Numbered from the stretch's first letter, positions 19,167-43,223 are shown. The stretch is DNA of 64,000 nucleotides from Sphaerolaimus hirsutus (GCA_964036195.1 OZ038452.1:29275785-29339784), one strand, 5' to 3'. Numbers and translations are program-made. Notes: generated by a model from the letters alone, not told the origin.

Positions 19167-20160
19167 TAGTGATGGAAAAGCGCCATTGCGCTGGCGCCTG
19201 GCGCTAGCGCCAAAGCAAAAAGCGCCATGGCGCTTTTGGCGCTTGGCGCTAAAACGCTCTGGCGCCATTGGCGCTTGGCGCCGGGATCTGAGAAAGCGCC
19301 ATGGCGCTTTTGGCGCTTGGCGCCATTTTCTGGTGGCGCTATTGGCGCCTGGCGCCGGCTTTTTGAATGGCGCCAAAGAAGCGCCAACCATGATTATAAA
19401 AATTGTGATAATAAAGTGAAATTCGACAATCCAGTTGATCAATTTTGAGAACAACTTAATAAATATTGAGAAATACAAGGGTGTTAGGGGACATTAATAG
19501 TATTTTGGGACAAATGTATTTACCATATTTCCTCAAATTATCTCTCCCTTGAATGAATAAAGTAGTTTGTACTTTGTATATGTGTATAGGTATGCATATA
19601 CATCCAAATATATCCGGTTTGATCACGTAAATTACTGGTTTTGGGTATGTAAAAGTCTGTTCTATACTATAATTGTACAGGAAAATTTCTGATGTGATAA
19701 TAAAGCTCCACCCCCTCGAATAAGTCCGTCCCTCTAATTAACCCCCTCAAAGTTTGCTGACGAAATAATAAACCCCATGGGGGTATTTTGAGGAAATACG
19801 GTAGTTATTCGCCTTCGCCCTTATTTATTTTAAGCCTCAACTGATAAACGTTGATAACTAAAAGTTTATTGTAAGAAAACGGGATTTTATGTCTTCTACT
19901 ATGGTGCGGCACAGTTATGAATTCATCATACTATAAACGAATTGCAGAGAAAAATTTGGCGCTGGCGCTATTGGCGCTTGGCGCCATTACCCTCTGGCGC
20001 CATTGGCGCTTGGCGCTGGGGTTCAGAAAAGCGCCATGGCGCTTTTGGCGCTTGGCGCTATTTTGCTCTGGCGCCATTGGCGCTTGGCGCGGGGGGTCCG
20101 AAAAGCGCCATGGCGCTTTTGGCGCTTGGCGCCAAAAGTCTGCCGCTTTTTCCATCACTA
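19167..20160. mobile_element. hAT-like family D element, 994 bp, interrupted
   Basis: TAGTGATGGAAAAGCGCC at the left, GCGGCTTTTTCCATCACTA type right end, and a perfect 8-bp duplication CTGTTGTG (19159-19166, 20161-20168). GGCGCC/GCGCCATGGCGC arrays occupy 19180-19390 and 19955-20140. The middle (19390-19955) is other sequence including a short family G-like piece (19690-19803). ORFs read through the arrays are artefacts of the word. Confidence 0.85.
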
Positions 20161-20263
20161 CTGTTGTGGTATAATATACCACGATAGGGAAAAAAAAACA
20201 TAAAAATCGCCTAAAATGTCAAGTAAATATACAAAAAAATGACGAGAAAAAAACTGTTGTGTG

Positions 20264-20463
20264 NNNNNNNNNNNNNNNNNNNNNNNNNNNNNNNNNNNNN
20301 NNNNNNNNNNNNNNNNNNNNNNNNNNNNNNNNNNNNNNNNNNNNNNNNNNNNNNNNNNNNNNNNNNNNNNNNNNNNNNNNNNNNNNNNNNNNNNNNNNNN
20401 NNNNNNNNNNNNNNNNNNNNNNNNNNNNNNNNNNNNNNNNNNNNNNNNNNNNNNNNNNNNNNN
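20264..20463. other. Scaffold gap (200 N)
   Basis: Exactly 200 unknown bases. Family A sequence abuts its right side. Confidence 0.99.
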
Positions 20464-20495
20464 CCCCGCGAGGGCCAAAATCCTGGAGACCCCTG
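20464..20495. mobile_element. Right end of a family A element emerging from the gap
   Basis: CCCCGCGAGGGCCAAAATCC and GAGACCCCTG are the reverse complement of the family A start at 44254. The rest lies in the gap. Confidence 0.8.
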
Positions 20496-20825
20496 ATTGT
20501 TGTGTTGCTGATCTCCATCAATTTTATAAACTGTTTTTACATTTCCCCCTTTGGTAAATCTTGTGTGCGATTTTTCACTGAAATATCATTTTTTTGCGTT
20601 TTCAATTAACACCGGTAGCGGGCGGCTGAGGCAGGCTAAAGTTTCAATCAGTTTTACCCAATAAATCGTCAAAAATCAAAGGTTAATTAAGTTTTTTGCA
20701 AAAAAAATTCCAAACACATATATCCATCCTTGTAAAACTGAAACACAGAACGTGTTTTTTTAAACTTGAACCATCTAACCATAATAGCATTGCATTGAGA
20801 AATCTTGTTTCTGTGCACAATGATA
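20496..20825. other. Non-coding segment
   Basis: Nothing recognised beyond AT-rich sequence. Confidence 0.35.
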
Positions 20826-21383
20826 CAGGGTGCGGCAATTTAGACCTGCGCTCTAGATTTCGAATAACTCGTCACTGGGTGGTCGGATTAACGTTAAATT
20901 TTAGGTCAACATTAACAACTAGATAGGAAAAGATCGCTGAAAATATGGCTGCGATAGCACAACTCGTTCTCAAGTTATTGATGTAAACGCGTAATTGTCA
21001 CTTTACACCACCCCGTGATAGGTTTCAAACGGGATCCACTTTTAGGGACCCGGATCGGGATTGGGATTGTTTTTTTCTGTGTTTTTATTATCTCTTTTTT
21101 CGCAGCGGCATGCCAAAATGTGTTCGCGCGTGCCACTAATCCGCCTTACTGATAAGGAAATCGGCAGACGCTTGCGTAATTGGTTGTAAAGCAAGGTGGT
21201 AGTAAAGCGACAATTACGCGTTTGCATGAATAACTTGAGAACGAGTGGAGCTATCGCAGCCATGTTTTCGGGGTTCCTTTCCTATTTAGTCGTAAATGTT
21301 GATCCCACAATTTGACGTTAATCCGACCACCCAGTGACGAGTTATTCGAAATCTAGAGCGCAGGTCTAAAGTGCCGCACCCTG
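20826..21383. mobile_element. Tc1/mariner-like non-autonomous element, 558 bp
   Basis: Inverted repeats approaching 200 bp starting CAGGGTGCGGCAATTTAGAC, ending with its inverse GCCGCACCCTG, flanked by TA on both sides. A fragment starting TAGGTTTCAAACGGGATCC (family I) is nested near 21024. No transposase ORF. Confidence 0.85.
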
Positions 21384-22008
21384 TATACTATGTTAAATCC
21401 TTGCTATGATAATAATTCACCATAATGTTTGACATCAATGATCATATTATTTACATTTACTTCATTGAATTAATCGGTATTTAGTCAATAAAAAAACCTT
21501 CAATGACACATTTCATGGACAGATCGAAAACAAGACGGTCAAAGTGTTGCATTTTTGTAAACAATCACTTATCCAATGTTGCTCAACGTAGAGCAGATTA
21601 GCATGTTGAAAACAACCAAAATTAGACAATTGTGATAATTACTATTAAAAAAATTGCTATTAATCAGTTTCATTGCAAAACTTTGTCATAGCACAACAAG
21701 GAAATGGCTTGGTGCTTAAGTACAAGGGTAGAAAGTAGGAATGTAGCAAACGAGAATAGGTAGCTTAATTTGTGGGTTTTTGCTCAGTATGTAAATGTAA
21801 AATTACATTTTCACGCTTACATATACCTAGTACCTACCTATATATTTATCTGAATATTTTTATATTATAGACCTAAATGTCTACGTTTCTAAGCAGTAGA
21901 ATTGTGCATTACAAACACTGACAAATTTACCACGCCCACTAGTTGGCAGCCGGTCAACTGAGTCAGCTGTCACAGTAAACACTGTTTTAATCATATTTCA
22001 GTTCACAA
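21384..22008. other. Non-coding AT-rich segment
   Basis: No exon with splice sites or repeat termini recognised. The missing last exon of the Hsc70 gene could lie in this direction but I did not find it. Confidence 0.35.
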
Positions 22009-22501
22009 TTGAGGCGTCTAAGTCGACAAGTCCACAAAATGCGATTTACTCAAAATCGCATTTTAAGATTCATTTCCAATTCCAGGTCCGTGGTGCGTTT
22101 CCAATGGGGCTCTCTAATGCTCAACATTAAGTTCCGAATATTAACAATAAAGTGTCGAATTTTCAGCCCCTGCTCTAGTTTCGGGGAGGGAAATGGACTT
22201 GTCGATTTCTTGCACTCTAGAACATTTTTGTTCCTGGGGAGGAAGCGGCCGCCTTATAGGAAATTTATGGACTTGTAGACTTTTAGCCCAAAACTAAGTG
22301 GACTTGTCGACTTCTTGCCCAAATTTTTTGCGTTTTTCCCAAAAATGTCAAATTTGGCACTTTGCCGTATGGGCATTTGAGGTCAATGAATTTATGGAAA
22401 ATTATGAAAAATGTGCGGGAGTAGCTCCAGATGGCGGTTACGGCCCTAACTCAAAACTTTCATATTTTGGACTTGTCGACTTTTAGAATTGGACGCTTCA
22501 A
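22009..22501. mobile_element. TTGARGCGTC inverted-repeat element, 493 bp
   Basis: TTGAGGCGTCTAAGTCGACA at the left and GGACTTGTCGACTTTTAG then GGACGCTTCAA at the right. GACTTGTCGAC words recur inside. No TSD determined. Confidence 0.7.
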
Positions 22502-22745
22502 TTATAAGGCTGTTACTTGTGTGCGTGTGTGTAAATATTTACGTATTTACTACGTAGCCTTTATAAACACTAATAATAAATATTATATTCATTCATTTCA
22601 GTTGAAAAATCATCAGCATAACTCTATCTAAATCTATCAGTGTGGTAAACTTTCCAACTCGGCTTTCTGCAAAAAAAATTCGAGATTAAATACAGTTTGG
22701 CATTTCACCAAAAATTGGCACTTTTCCAACAAACAAAAAACTTAC

Positions 22746-34155
<11,410 letters not shown>

Positions 34156-34279
34156 GGCTGCATAAATTTCTTCAGTCGAATATTCAGAATGATTGTGCTT
34201 ATGTTATGCCATTTAAATGAGCCACGCACGATTTGTTGACTTCATTGAAGGCTTTTGGTAAAACGACCTGAAAGCCAAT

Positions 34280-34602
34280 GCTGTATTTAATTGAGATTAT
34301 TCAAAGTAACACGGAATTGGGATTTATTTTGAGTGGGGGTCAACGTATAGTTTTTACAATGTTTGGAAAACAAAAAAGCGAGAGAATAGGTGAGAAATAG
34401 CTGGAAATAGGTATATAAATATGTATATATTAAGTCAGCTAAAAAGTCAAAAATAGGCATGAAGGTGCATGAATTTCCATGAACAAGGTGCATGAATTTC
34501 CAAGGTAAAGGAAATATGGAAAAGTATTTAAAAAATTCAGTTTTGTGTGAAAATTGGGACAAGATTACTAAAAAAATTCTCAAAATTTTCTCCACAAAAT
34601 AG
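34280..34602. repeat. Family A interior fragment upstream of Hsc70
   Basis: AGAGAATAGGTGAGAAATAG, repeated AAGGTGCATGAATTTCC (tandem, 34466-34505) and GTGTGAAAATTGGGACAAG. No promoter element could be assigned for Hsc70 in 34156-34602. Confidence 0.4.
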
Positions 34603-35213
34603 CACCGTAATTCCGCGAGATTCCGCGCGAGATTATCTTCTCATAGTGGAAATTTTGAGGGGGGTATTCCGAGGGGATTTATTCGAGGAAGGGGGTTGGT
34701 ATTATTAGTCAGAAATTTTCGTGAAATTTATAGTAAAGAGTACGCTTTTATTTACTAAAAAACAACAATCAATGTGTCCAAAAAGGGTATATTTGGACAT
34801 ATCAACGTGCATCGATACACGAACTAGAATATTAGCTACGATGCAAACTGCGAGGAAGGTATTTACACATCATGTACATTGCATAGATGATGTACATAAT
34901 TCCAGACGGGGGTATTTCGAGGGGCGGTTATTTTTTCCCCAGCTCGAAAAGATCTGGGGGTCTTTCGAGGGAGGTCAATTCAAGGGGGGTCTTTCGAGGG
35001 AGGTTAATTCAAGGGGGGTCTTTCGAGGGAGGTTAATTCAAGGGGGGTCTTTCGAGGGAGGTTAATTCAAGGGGGGTCTTTCGAGGGAGGTTAATTCAAG
35101 GGGGTCTTTCGAGGGAGGTTAATTCAAGGGGGGTCTTTCGAGGGAGGTTAATTCAAGGGGGGTATTTCGAGGGAGGTAAATTCAAGGGGGGTATTTCGAG
35201 GACATACGGTAGA
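34603..35213. mobile_element. Family G element expanded by a 29-bp tandem array
   Basis: Ends CACCGTA and TACGGTA. Between 34970 and 35200 a unit of the form GGTCTTTCGAGGGAGGTTAATTCAAGGGG repeats about eight times. The right-arm homologue (63594-64000) has far fewer units. Confidence 0.75.
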
Positions 35214-35285
35214 TAGATAGGCAATGGGGCGTGGTACGTGGGGTATGTTAGGGTAAACGAGTCAAAAAGTTGCACATGGTGTATA

Positions 35286-35968
35286 TGAAGGGTGTGCTTC
35301 TAAAAGTACCGATCTACAAATTTTTCAAATTTGAGTTAGGACCATTTTTGGGGTCCCCATAAACATGCGCTTCAAAAAAATATATAATATGTGGGGGGTG
35401 CGAAATTCAATTTTGAGATATGGGGGGTCGAAAAAAGCAAAAAAATGCAAAATACGGTTTTTGAAATTTTAAAAGTACCGATCTACAAGCTTTTTCAGCT
35501 TTTGTGTCTTTAAAAGTACCGATCTACACACTTTTTTCGAAATTGTTCTTTTAAATGTACCGATCTGCACATTATTTTTTGTGCTTCTAAAAGTACCGAT
35601 GTCAGATCAGCGTCCGATTCAGCAAAAACTCATTTTGTGCTTTTTTATTATGGGTAAAAGTACCGATCTACAGCTGTCTGATTTTGTGCTTTAAAAAATA
35701 CCGATCTACATGCTATTACCAATTTGTTCCTTTAAAATGTACTGTACTACAAAAATATAATTCACTAAATTTTTTATAGCTAGTGTTATGTGTATAATCA
35801 ATGATTATACCCATGCATGTGGATACCCAACAATATGGCCAAAATACCCATACCCAAAATTCCCATACCCAATACCCATGTATGGGTATTGCATACTCCA
35901 AACTTTCAATTGCGATTATCTCAAAATCGATTTTTTGTAGATCGGTACTTTTAGAAGCACACCCTTCA
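35286..35968. mobile_element. TA-inserted element with a perfect 32-bp inverted repeat, 683 bp
   Basis: TGAAGGGTGTGCTTCTAAAA at the left and TTTTAGAAGCACACCCTTCA at the right, both extending into GTACCGATCTAC and its inverse. TA flanks. AAAAGTACCGATCTACA words recur at intervals inside. Absent from the right arm. Confidence 0.85.
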
Positions 35969-35970
35969 TA

Positions 35971-36528
35971 CAGGGGTGGGCATCTTCAGTTACCGCTGGA
36001 AAAATGCGATAGCTCGAGCTACAGTTGAGCTATCACAATGACATTTTAGCACAATAGAGTAGACTCCATAGGACACCTATTCTGAAGTTTGCAACCCAAA
36101 CGGCCACATTTTGGGTGAGTTGTGGAACACACTGTTTTTAGTGTAATTTTGACCCCCCTTATCTCGGGACTGGGGACTATTCGAGAGAACAAAAAAGAAT
36201 TTGGTTTTAGCCCCGACCCCAAACCCCAACCTACTCAAAGGGCATCAAAATCGGCCAATGTACGACAGAAAGGCACCACACCAAAGACCGGTGACCCCCT
36301 CCCCTAAAATACCACACACGATTTATCCTATGGATGATGCCAAGTCACAAAATTACACTACAAACCGTGTGTTCCTCAACTCACCCAAAATGTGGCCGTT
36401 TGGGTTGCAAACTTCAGAATAGGTGTCCTATGGAGTCTACTCCATTGTGTTAAAATTTCATTGTGATAGCTCAACTGTAGCTCAAGCTATCGCGTTTTTC
36501 CAGCGGTAACTGAAGATGCCCACCCCTG
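35971..36528. mobile_element. TA-inserted element with about 200-bp inverted repeats, 558 bp
   Basis: CAGGGGTGGGCATCTTCAGT at the left and ACTGAAGATGCCCACCCCTG at the right, TA on both sides, long fold-back arms. It abuts the previous element, sharing a TA. Absent from the right arm. Confidence 0.85.
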
Positions 36529-36741
36529 TATTTACCTAGATATGAATACCTAGCTGGGTGGTGGTGACTGTCTGACATCAACAAAACGATAGCTGAAGCC
36601 CGACGAAAACCTTGCTGGATGCGCGTGTGTGAATCATGTTAAACACGCCGTACAAATGATAATATTTAGCTGCTCATGCTCATTGTCAAAAACGGGCGTG
36701 TTCAAAAGTCAAAAGAAGTGTCAAACGAGCAACCGGCAATT

Positions 36742-36909
36742 GTGCCCACACACACTAGTTGACATCGACACCAAATGTCAACTGGTGCCGATCCCGATTC
36801 AAAGCTTGCTGACGAGTGGACGAACGACGTTCAAACGCAATCTTTGAATTGGGAACGGAACCAGTTGACATTTGGTGTCGATGTCAACTAGCGTAGCGTG
36901 TGTGGCACC
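36742..36909. mobile_element. Family F hairpin element, 168 bp, ATT duplication with verified empty site
   Basis: GTGCCCACACACACTAGTTG at the left and CTAGCG then GTGTGTGGCACC at the right, ATT at 36739-36741 and 36910-36912. The right arm near 62797 (reverse strand) reads GGCAATTAGCAGAAAC, the uninterrupted site with a single ATT. Confidence 0.93.
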
Positions 36910-37659
36910 ATTAGCAGAAACAAATCTCTGCCACACAAGAAAGGATGGCAGACCTATTGGAACAAAGGAGTTTAAATTTAAAGTGTTTTTCTTAATTGAC
37001 TTTTTGAATTTCGAAATTTTTATAAAAATAGTTTTAGAATATTTTTCAAATACTTTTCGAACTTTCGATTTTTTTCTCCACTAAATTATCGCATGTCCAC
37101 TAAATTATCGCAATTTTTTCTCCGACGGTACAAATTCGTGAGAAATCGATGTTTCGTATTGTGTTTTTGCATTTTTTGTGAATTTTCAACCAAGGTATGG
37201 GAAAAAATCGAAAAGTTTTCGAATTTTACCAGAAAAAAAATCAATTTTAAAGTGTTCTTTTTCAAGTGGTGAAATAAAAATTCGAATGTCCATTTGCCAT
37301 CATTAAATGCGGCGGCACCGCACCGGCAATTCACCGTCGCACAGCTCTAACTATCGCGGAAGAAACTTCCAAACTCCGGAAGAAACGTTACACTTTAGTA
37401 GCGATATATTGACAAAGACATGTTTGCATCCGTCAGTGGTCCGAAAGTACCGGACCCTATGCAAACGTCAACAGTTTGTTTCATGCCTACTACTTTCATG
37501 AAAAGTTTACTAGCCACCATGAGCACTTCACGTACACGATGATCACAGAGTAAACTGGACAGACAAATCGCTATACAATGAATGCTACCATATTTTGATG
37601 AATAAGGTCACGCGGAAAACTGCACCGAAATTAACCATAGTAGAAGCAATGGCCCTGAG

Positions 37660-37845
37660 CACACTAGTTTTCACATGAAATTTCGAAAACGCATAAGCTT
37701 TGAACGTGTTTGAGTTTTCCACAATGAGTCATTTTGAATCTCCGTCAACTGTAGTTGACAGCCAACTCATTGTAGAAAACTCAAATGCGTTCTAAGCTGA
37801 TTTGTGAGTTTTCGAAAATTCGTGTGGAAACTAGTGGCGCAGGCA
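37660..37845. mobile_element. Hairpin element present in both arms
   Basis: CACACTAGTTTTCACATG and its partner GTGTGGAAACTAGTGG, with AACTCATTGTAGAAAACTC and its inverse. The homologue in the right arm is at 60930-61110, so this insertion predates the arm duplication or split. Confidence 0.65.
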
Positions 37846-38743
37846 CAACGTGGTAAATATGATAAGAAAACTTTTATCTTACTTACCCTAAATCCTCGAA
37901 TAAGACCCCAGGGGAGTTATTTTTTCGTCAGATGTTTTGTAGGGGGGACTTATTCAAGGGGGGAGTTATTCGAGGGGGGGAGTTATTCGAGGGGGGGTCT
38001 TATTCGAGGATTTGCGGTATTTTATTCAGCTGGGTTATGGTAGATTTCATTGTAAAGTCTAATACCGCCGGACTTCACCCATGCAGACTATAGTTGGTGT
38101 GGCATTTTATCACATGGAATTACCTAGGTCCATTCAAACCGGATGGGCGAGCGCATGCATCGGCGTCAGATAAGTTATCATTATTGCATGCATTTGCAAG
38201 CAGGCTCTGATCAGCATTCTGTAGGGGTCACTCTAATTTTCATGCATTCAAAATAAAGGCCGCCTTACCGGAGCGCATGATCCCGGGTGAACTATTGTCG
38301 AATTGAAGCGTTTCTGTTATAATGCCAGTGTGGATAAATATTTATGTATGTAGTCGGGACGTATTTAATTCTGATTAACGCACAAAATTTTCAGGTATTT
38401 TTTGATGGACATTTCATACTGCCAGGGGTCGCCAGGATTTTGTCCGTGTATCCTCAAATTAAAATATGTACTCACGCCGGAAAAAAATTGAGGGGGTTTA
38501 ATTCGAGGGGGTGATACCGGGTACGGTAATTGGCACTTTCGCCTCCGGTTAAATTCCCCTATGAGGAATTTAACCGGGGGGAATGTGACCAGACTTGGAT
38601 CCACTAGGATAAAAATTACTAAATACTATGATAAACTGGTGGAAAATATAAATGGGAATTTCAGAAAACTATATTTTCAAAATCCTACAGGCAAGCTGTC
38701 AGGCTGTCATTTTGTGTAAGGGAGTCCCCAAGTATTTACTATA

Positions 38744-38984
38744 CCGTATTTCCTCGAAATACCCCCCTCAAAATGGGCAATATGAATTTGTGGTCTGGGA
38801 AATGCATAACAGACGTTCAAAACACTAACTGTGTTATGTTAGAACATCGTTTATACCATCCACATCCATATATCAGGCTGTAAAAACTTCTAAATGGTGG
38901 TTATTGTTGCATTTTTCACGTTTTTCTCTCAAAATTTTCACTCTGAAAAAATAAACCCCCAGGGGGTTATTTGAGGAAATACGG
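38744..38984. mobile_element. Family G element, TA duplication
   Basis: CCGTATTTCCTCGAAATAC at the left and TTGAGGAAATACGG at the right. The right-arm homologue lies at 59934-60168. Confidence 0.75.
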
Positions 38985-39688
38985 TATATACCCATGGGGG
39001 CACTCCCCTCAACCCTTCATTTGTGCTGAAAATCAATTTTATTCACTTAATTTTATTTCTTTTTTTTCTGGAAAATATAAATGGGAAATTCATACAAATT
39101 TTTGTTCCTGATGAAATTTAAATTTTTAATAAATTTTTTTCAGGATATTTGAGACCAAAAAGTTTTTTTGACATTGGTAGATTGTAAGTATGTGCAACTT
39201 TTCTACCCCCTCAGCCCCCCCCCCCAGAAGCCCCACACAATGATGGCATTGTTGATCAAACTTTAAATTTTTTTTGATAAAAACATAGGTTGGAAAGACT
39301 GTTTCATCTATTGTCCCAGGACCTTCATGCAGCACATAGTGGCCAGAATTGCCTTCATCAGGTCCATGCGGGACAAATGGCTGGTTTTGAGCCACGTTTT
39401 TGCACTATGTATTTTTTTATGGCCCCCGGTGAAAATGCCATTGTTTTCACATTGCATACCTGTGACAGTGTGTCCGACACCTGCAATGTCGGGCCACAAA
39501 TGAAAGAATTTTTTTTGCTCATTGAATGTGGGCAGTAATTGTCTCTTAAAAGCTACAGGGCTCCAACAGCAGTGTACCCTGTAGCTTTTGTAAATGGGCC
39601 AGAGAAGGTAGGACATCAGCCCAGAGAGTGGAAAAATGAAGTTATTTTCATTTAAAATCATGTTTTTGATGATAAATCATGATGACAT

Positions 39689-40067
39689 GATGATCACAGC
39701 AAAAAATGGATCCGTGAAGCGTGTGGAAGCGGGCTGGATGCGGGTGAAGCGGCGCGCTTCCACACGCTTCCACCAACATCACGAGATTCTGTGTGAAGTG
39801 TCTTCCACACGCTTCAGCTAGCTTCACCGCGCGCTTCACGCGCATCCAAACATGTGGAAGACACTTCACGGCGCTGGCGCTTCCACACGCTTCCCTCGCG
39901 TATACATTTGCGTGGGGGCGCCATATTAAGAAGCGTGAAGTGCCTTCACACAGATTTTCGTGATGTGTGTGGAAGCGCTGGCAGCTTGGTGAAGCGTTCG
40001 GGAAGTGTTGGTGTGAAGACACTTCCCGACGCTTCACCGCGCATCCACACACCCATTTTTTGCTGTG
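39689..40067. mobile_element. Word-array element (CACAGCAAAAAATGG) with CTTCACACGCTTCC words, 8-bp duplication
   Basis: CACAGCAAAAAATGG near the left end and CCATTTTTTGCTGTG at the right, flanked by GATGACAT (39681-39688 and 40068-40075). The body is a dense array of GAAGCG/CGCTTC words in both orientations. The right arm lacks it. ORFs crossing it are artefacts of the word. Confidence 0.7.
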
Positions 40068-40103
40068 GATGACATGGTTTAGTGGCTCATATCTGCATGT
40101 CAC

Positions 40104-40884
40104 AGCAAAAAATAGGTGTGTGATGCGTCGTGAAGCTTTTTGAAGTGCCTTCACGGTTCGCTTCCCGACGCTTCACGACGCTGGTCCGCGCTTCCCGACG
40201 CTTCACAAAAATAGTTGTGAAGACACTTCACATAGCAAAAATGCTTCACAAAACTGCACAATGTTGGTGAAGAGTCTTCACTTCTGACGTCCCACTGTGA
40301 TGTGTCTTCACAATGTCATAGCTGTAGTGAAGGCCCTTCACATGAAAAACGTGTGGTAATTTTAGTATTAATAGGCTGATTGACTTCAGAACTTTATTAT
40401 GAGGATGCGACAAATTGAGCGAAAAACTCACATTCAAACAAGAAAGCTGGCACCAAATGAAAGTGAACGTATTTGTGCAAAATTTTTGTCAGTAAAGCGT
40501 CATAAAATACTTGTTGTGATAGCCGTTGTTGAGTTTTTGTTTCAATAAACATCCTTGGCATTTGAATAATTTTTTTGCAGTAAAATACAATTGGAAGTGT
40601 CTTCACTGTGATTATTTTATGTGAAGTGCCGTCAAAAATCTCTTTTTTTCTGAAGTGGCTTCACCAAGTGTCACAACGCTTCCACTGGAACTCGGCATCA
40701 GTTTGATGCGTGTGGAAGCCTCAGCGTCGGGAAGTGCGCTTCACGAAATTACAAGCTTCGTGAAGCTAGGTGAAGTGAGTGGAAGACACTTCACCGAAAA
40801 CTTCGTGAAGTGTGTGGAAGTGAGTGGAAGCGCCTTCACAGAGCGCGCTTCCACACACTTCACGAACTTATTTTTTGCTGTGTT
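40104..40884. mobile_element. Second CACAGCAAAAAATAGG word-array element
   Basis: CACAGCAAAAAATAGGTGTG at the left and TTATTTTTTGCTGTG at the right. GTGAAGTGTGTGGAAG-type words at 40125-40345 and 40600-40860 surround AT-rich DNA. The right arm is uninterrupted here. No TSD found. Confidence 0.65.
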
Positions 40885-41684
40885 TGGAGGCCATTTTTTT
40901 GTTGGGAGAAGATATGTGGGCATAAATATACCCCAAACTAGCCAGTGGTCAGAATATGGCCATGGAGAAATGATTAAGGATTTTAATTGTTCAAAAAAGC
41001 AAGAGCACAAGGATTGCCCATTGCTTGTATTGGCAGCACACCAAAAAATGGCTGTGCACTTTCTCGTGTTTATATTTTCCAGGAAAAAAATTATGTATTT
41101 TTCTCCAGCGGCAGAACAGAGGGGTGCCAGGGGGTGCCACTTTACAGTAATGTAGGCAAATGTTGGGGGCACCCCCACAACAAATGGCAGCCAAGTCAAG
41201 CCACCCGTGCGATTACATTGAAGAATGGGTACACCAATTTCCCATTGAAATGTTCCACCAGTTTACTATTTCACCTGGATGCAATTTTTTGTTTCTAACA
41301 TTCAAAACACAGGCCCAAGTTCAATCATGTAATCCCGATGACTACCGTACTGAACTGTGAATTATATTTACTTGGTAAGTAAGTACTTAATGATTGGTAA
41401 GTGATTTTAAAAATGTTTACATCAGTCAAAAGTAGAAAATGGAAGAAAAACATGATGAATCAAAGTGTATCAGGCAAACAACAATTGGTAGATATTACAG
41501 TTCATACCTATTACCGAAGTGCTTAATGCATGTTGCAAAAAATAGCATATCAGCATTTTGTGGCTTGAAATTTAGCACTCCAACAAAAAAGACAATATAA
41601 ATATTGTACTTTATCATCAAATAAAATAATATAAGCAGATCAGATCAATCACAAACATCTCTAAATGGAAATAATAACTTAATT

Positions 41685-42135
41685 CAGGGACGTAGCCAGG
41701 ATTTTTGAGCGGGGGGGCCGATTGTATACAGAGCCCGGCGAACGGGGGAAGGGCGGCGCCCCCCCCTAAAATTTCACCCCTTTAGTAGGGGAATGGCGCC
41801 ATGGCGCTGGCGCCATTCGTAGGCGCCACGCCATGGCGCCACTGGCGTTGGCATTGGCGCCAAAACGCCAGTATACGTCTGTTTTTTTACAGATATTTAC
41901 AGGAATTGGGTCCATTTTCACTGACTTTGAAGCCGCGGAGACCAGTCAGCCGAAAATGCGCGAAGGGAATGCAGTGTGAAGGGAAAATGCGCGCTTGCGC
42001 ACAAAATTTTTTCAAACTGTGGACAAAATCGTCCTCTGGAAGTGCCATTTCTGGCACATTTTTTGGTCCGGCCCGGGAAGGGGAGGGGGCGGCCGCCCCC
42101 CCCCCCCCCGCCCGCCCCCCCTGGCTACGTCCTTG
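41685..42135. mobile_element. hAT-like family B element, 451 bp
   Basis: CAGGGACGTAGCCAGG at the left and CCTGGCTACGTCCTTG at the right, with a perfect 8-bp duplication ACTTAATT (41677-41684, 42136-42143). GGCGCC words and a C-run lie inside. The right arm (about 52440) has the empty site. Confidence 0.93.
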
Positions 42136-42169
42136 ACTTAATTCAGGAACACAATACAGGTTTGATATA

Positions 42170-42304
42170 TTGAAAAAATGGTCGCTACTTCGCTATTTTT
42201 TCAAAATTTTCGATATCGATATTCGATATTTTTTCAAAATTTTTGATATCGATATTCGATATAAAAATAGTAGATAGCCGATACGATACATCGTTTGAAC
42301 CCTA
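42170..42304. mobile_element. End of a family I element with GATATCGATATTCGATA words
   Basis: Ends ATCGTTTGAACCCTA, the inverse of the TAGGGTTCAAACGAT start at 42459. Its right-arm homologue begins at 52293 (TAGGGTTAAAACGATG). The other end of this copy was not located. Confidence 0.6.
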
Positions 42305-42458
42305 GCTTGATTATTCACGGTCCGTGGAGTAAGTGAACAGAAAAAGTACAAAACGTTGGAACTTGAAACGTTTCTAACAATTTCCGGATAACGCAGTTTG
42401 TACAGTTATCCACGTAATTATCACGCAATTGGATAACTGAATATATGAACCCCCCTTC

Positions 42459-43223
42459 TAGGGTTCAAACGATATGATTTTTCGATATCGATATTCGATA
42501 TTTTTTTCTGAAACTCGATATCGATATTCGATATTCGATATATTTTTCTGAAACTCGGTATTTGATATCGATACGATATGGAACCTCGATATCGATATTC
42601 GATATTAAAAAATGTTTGATATTCGATATTTCGATATTTTCAATATTCGATAATGCGATTTGCTTTTGATATAGCAAGGCATATTTCAAGTGACATATTG
42701 TATTTTCATGTGGTTGCACGCATGGTTAATCATCTCTTTAGTTAAATGTGAATGGTACAAGTGATTTTAACAAGGTTTACATCACTCAAAAGTAGAATAT
42801 GTAGGAAAAAACATGATGAATCAATGTGTATCAGACAAATAACAATTGGTAGATATTACAGTTCATACTGATAACCTGATTGCTAAGGGCATGTCGCAAA
42901 AATAGAAAATCAGCATTTTCTGGCTTCAAATTTAGCACTCCAACAAAAATGACATTATAAGTACTGTAATTTTACTCATCTTATACAATTCTCAGATCAG
43001 ATCAAGCACATCAGATCAATCATAAATATCTCAAAATGATAATGATAATTTTTTTCAGGGACACAATATATGTTCGATATATCGAAAAAATGGTCGATAT
43101 TCGATATCGATATTTTTTCAAAATTTTCGATATCGATATTTTTTCAACATTTTCAATATCGATATTCGATATTAAAAAATGGTCGATATCCGATATTCGA
43201 TACGATATATTGTTTGAACTCTA
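42459..43223. mobile_element. hAT-like family I element with GATATCGAT words, 765 bp
   Basis: TAGGGTTCAAACGATATG at the left and ATATTGTTTGAACTCTA at the right, with a perfect 8-bp duplication CCCCCTTC (42451-42458, 43224-43231). TCGATATCGATATTCGATA arrays sit at both ends. The middle resembles 41380-41680. Missing from the right arm. Confidence 0.92.

Noticed and set aside
18975-20187. Overlapping long ORFs on both strands with Ala-Pro-Trp-Arg-Phe repeats
   Set aside because: They are translations of the GGCGCC word array of family D in several frames, not genes. The same applies to 30890-31224 and 62168-62661.
20161-20503. TSD for the family A element whose right end is at 20495
   Set aside because: CTGTTGTG-like words occur on both sides of the gap, but they also flank the neighbouring family D element and do not directly abut a family A left end. 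Undecidable because of the gap.
21384-22745. Last exon of Hsc70 (Gly/Pro-rich tail ending EEVD)
   Set aside because: No such coding stretch on the minus strand could be found here. It may be in the 20264-20463 gap or beyond.
39648-41199. ORFs of 100-170 residues over the CTTCACACGCTTCC arrays and shared arm sequence
   Set aside because: Repeat translation on both strands with no domain, and frames are broken in the other arm.
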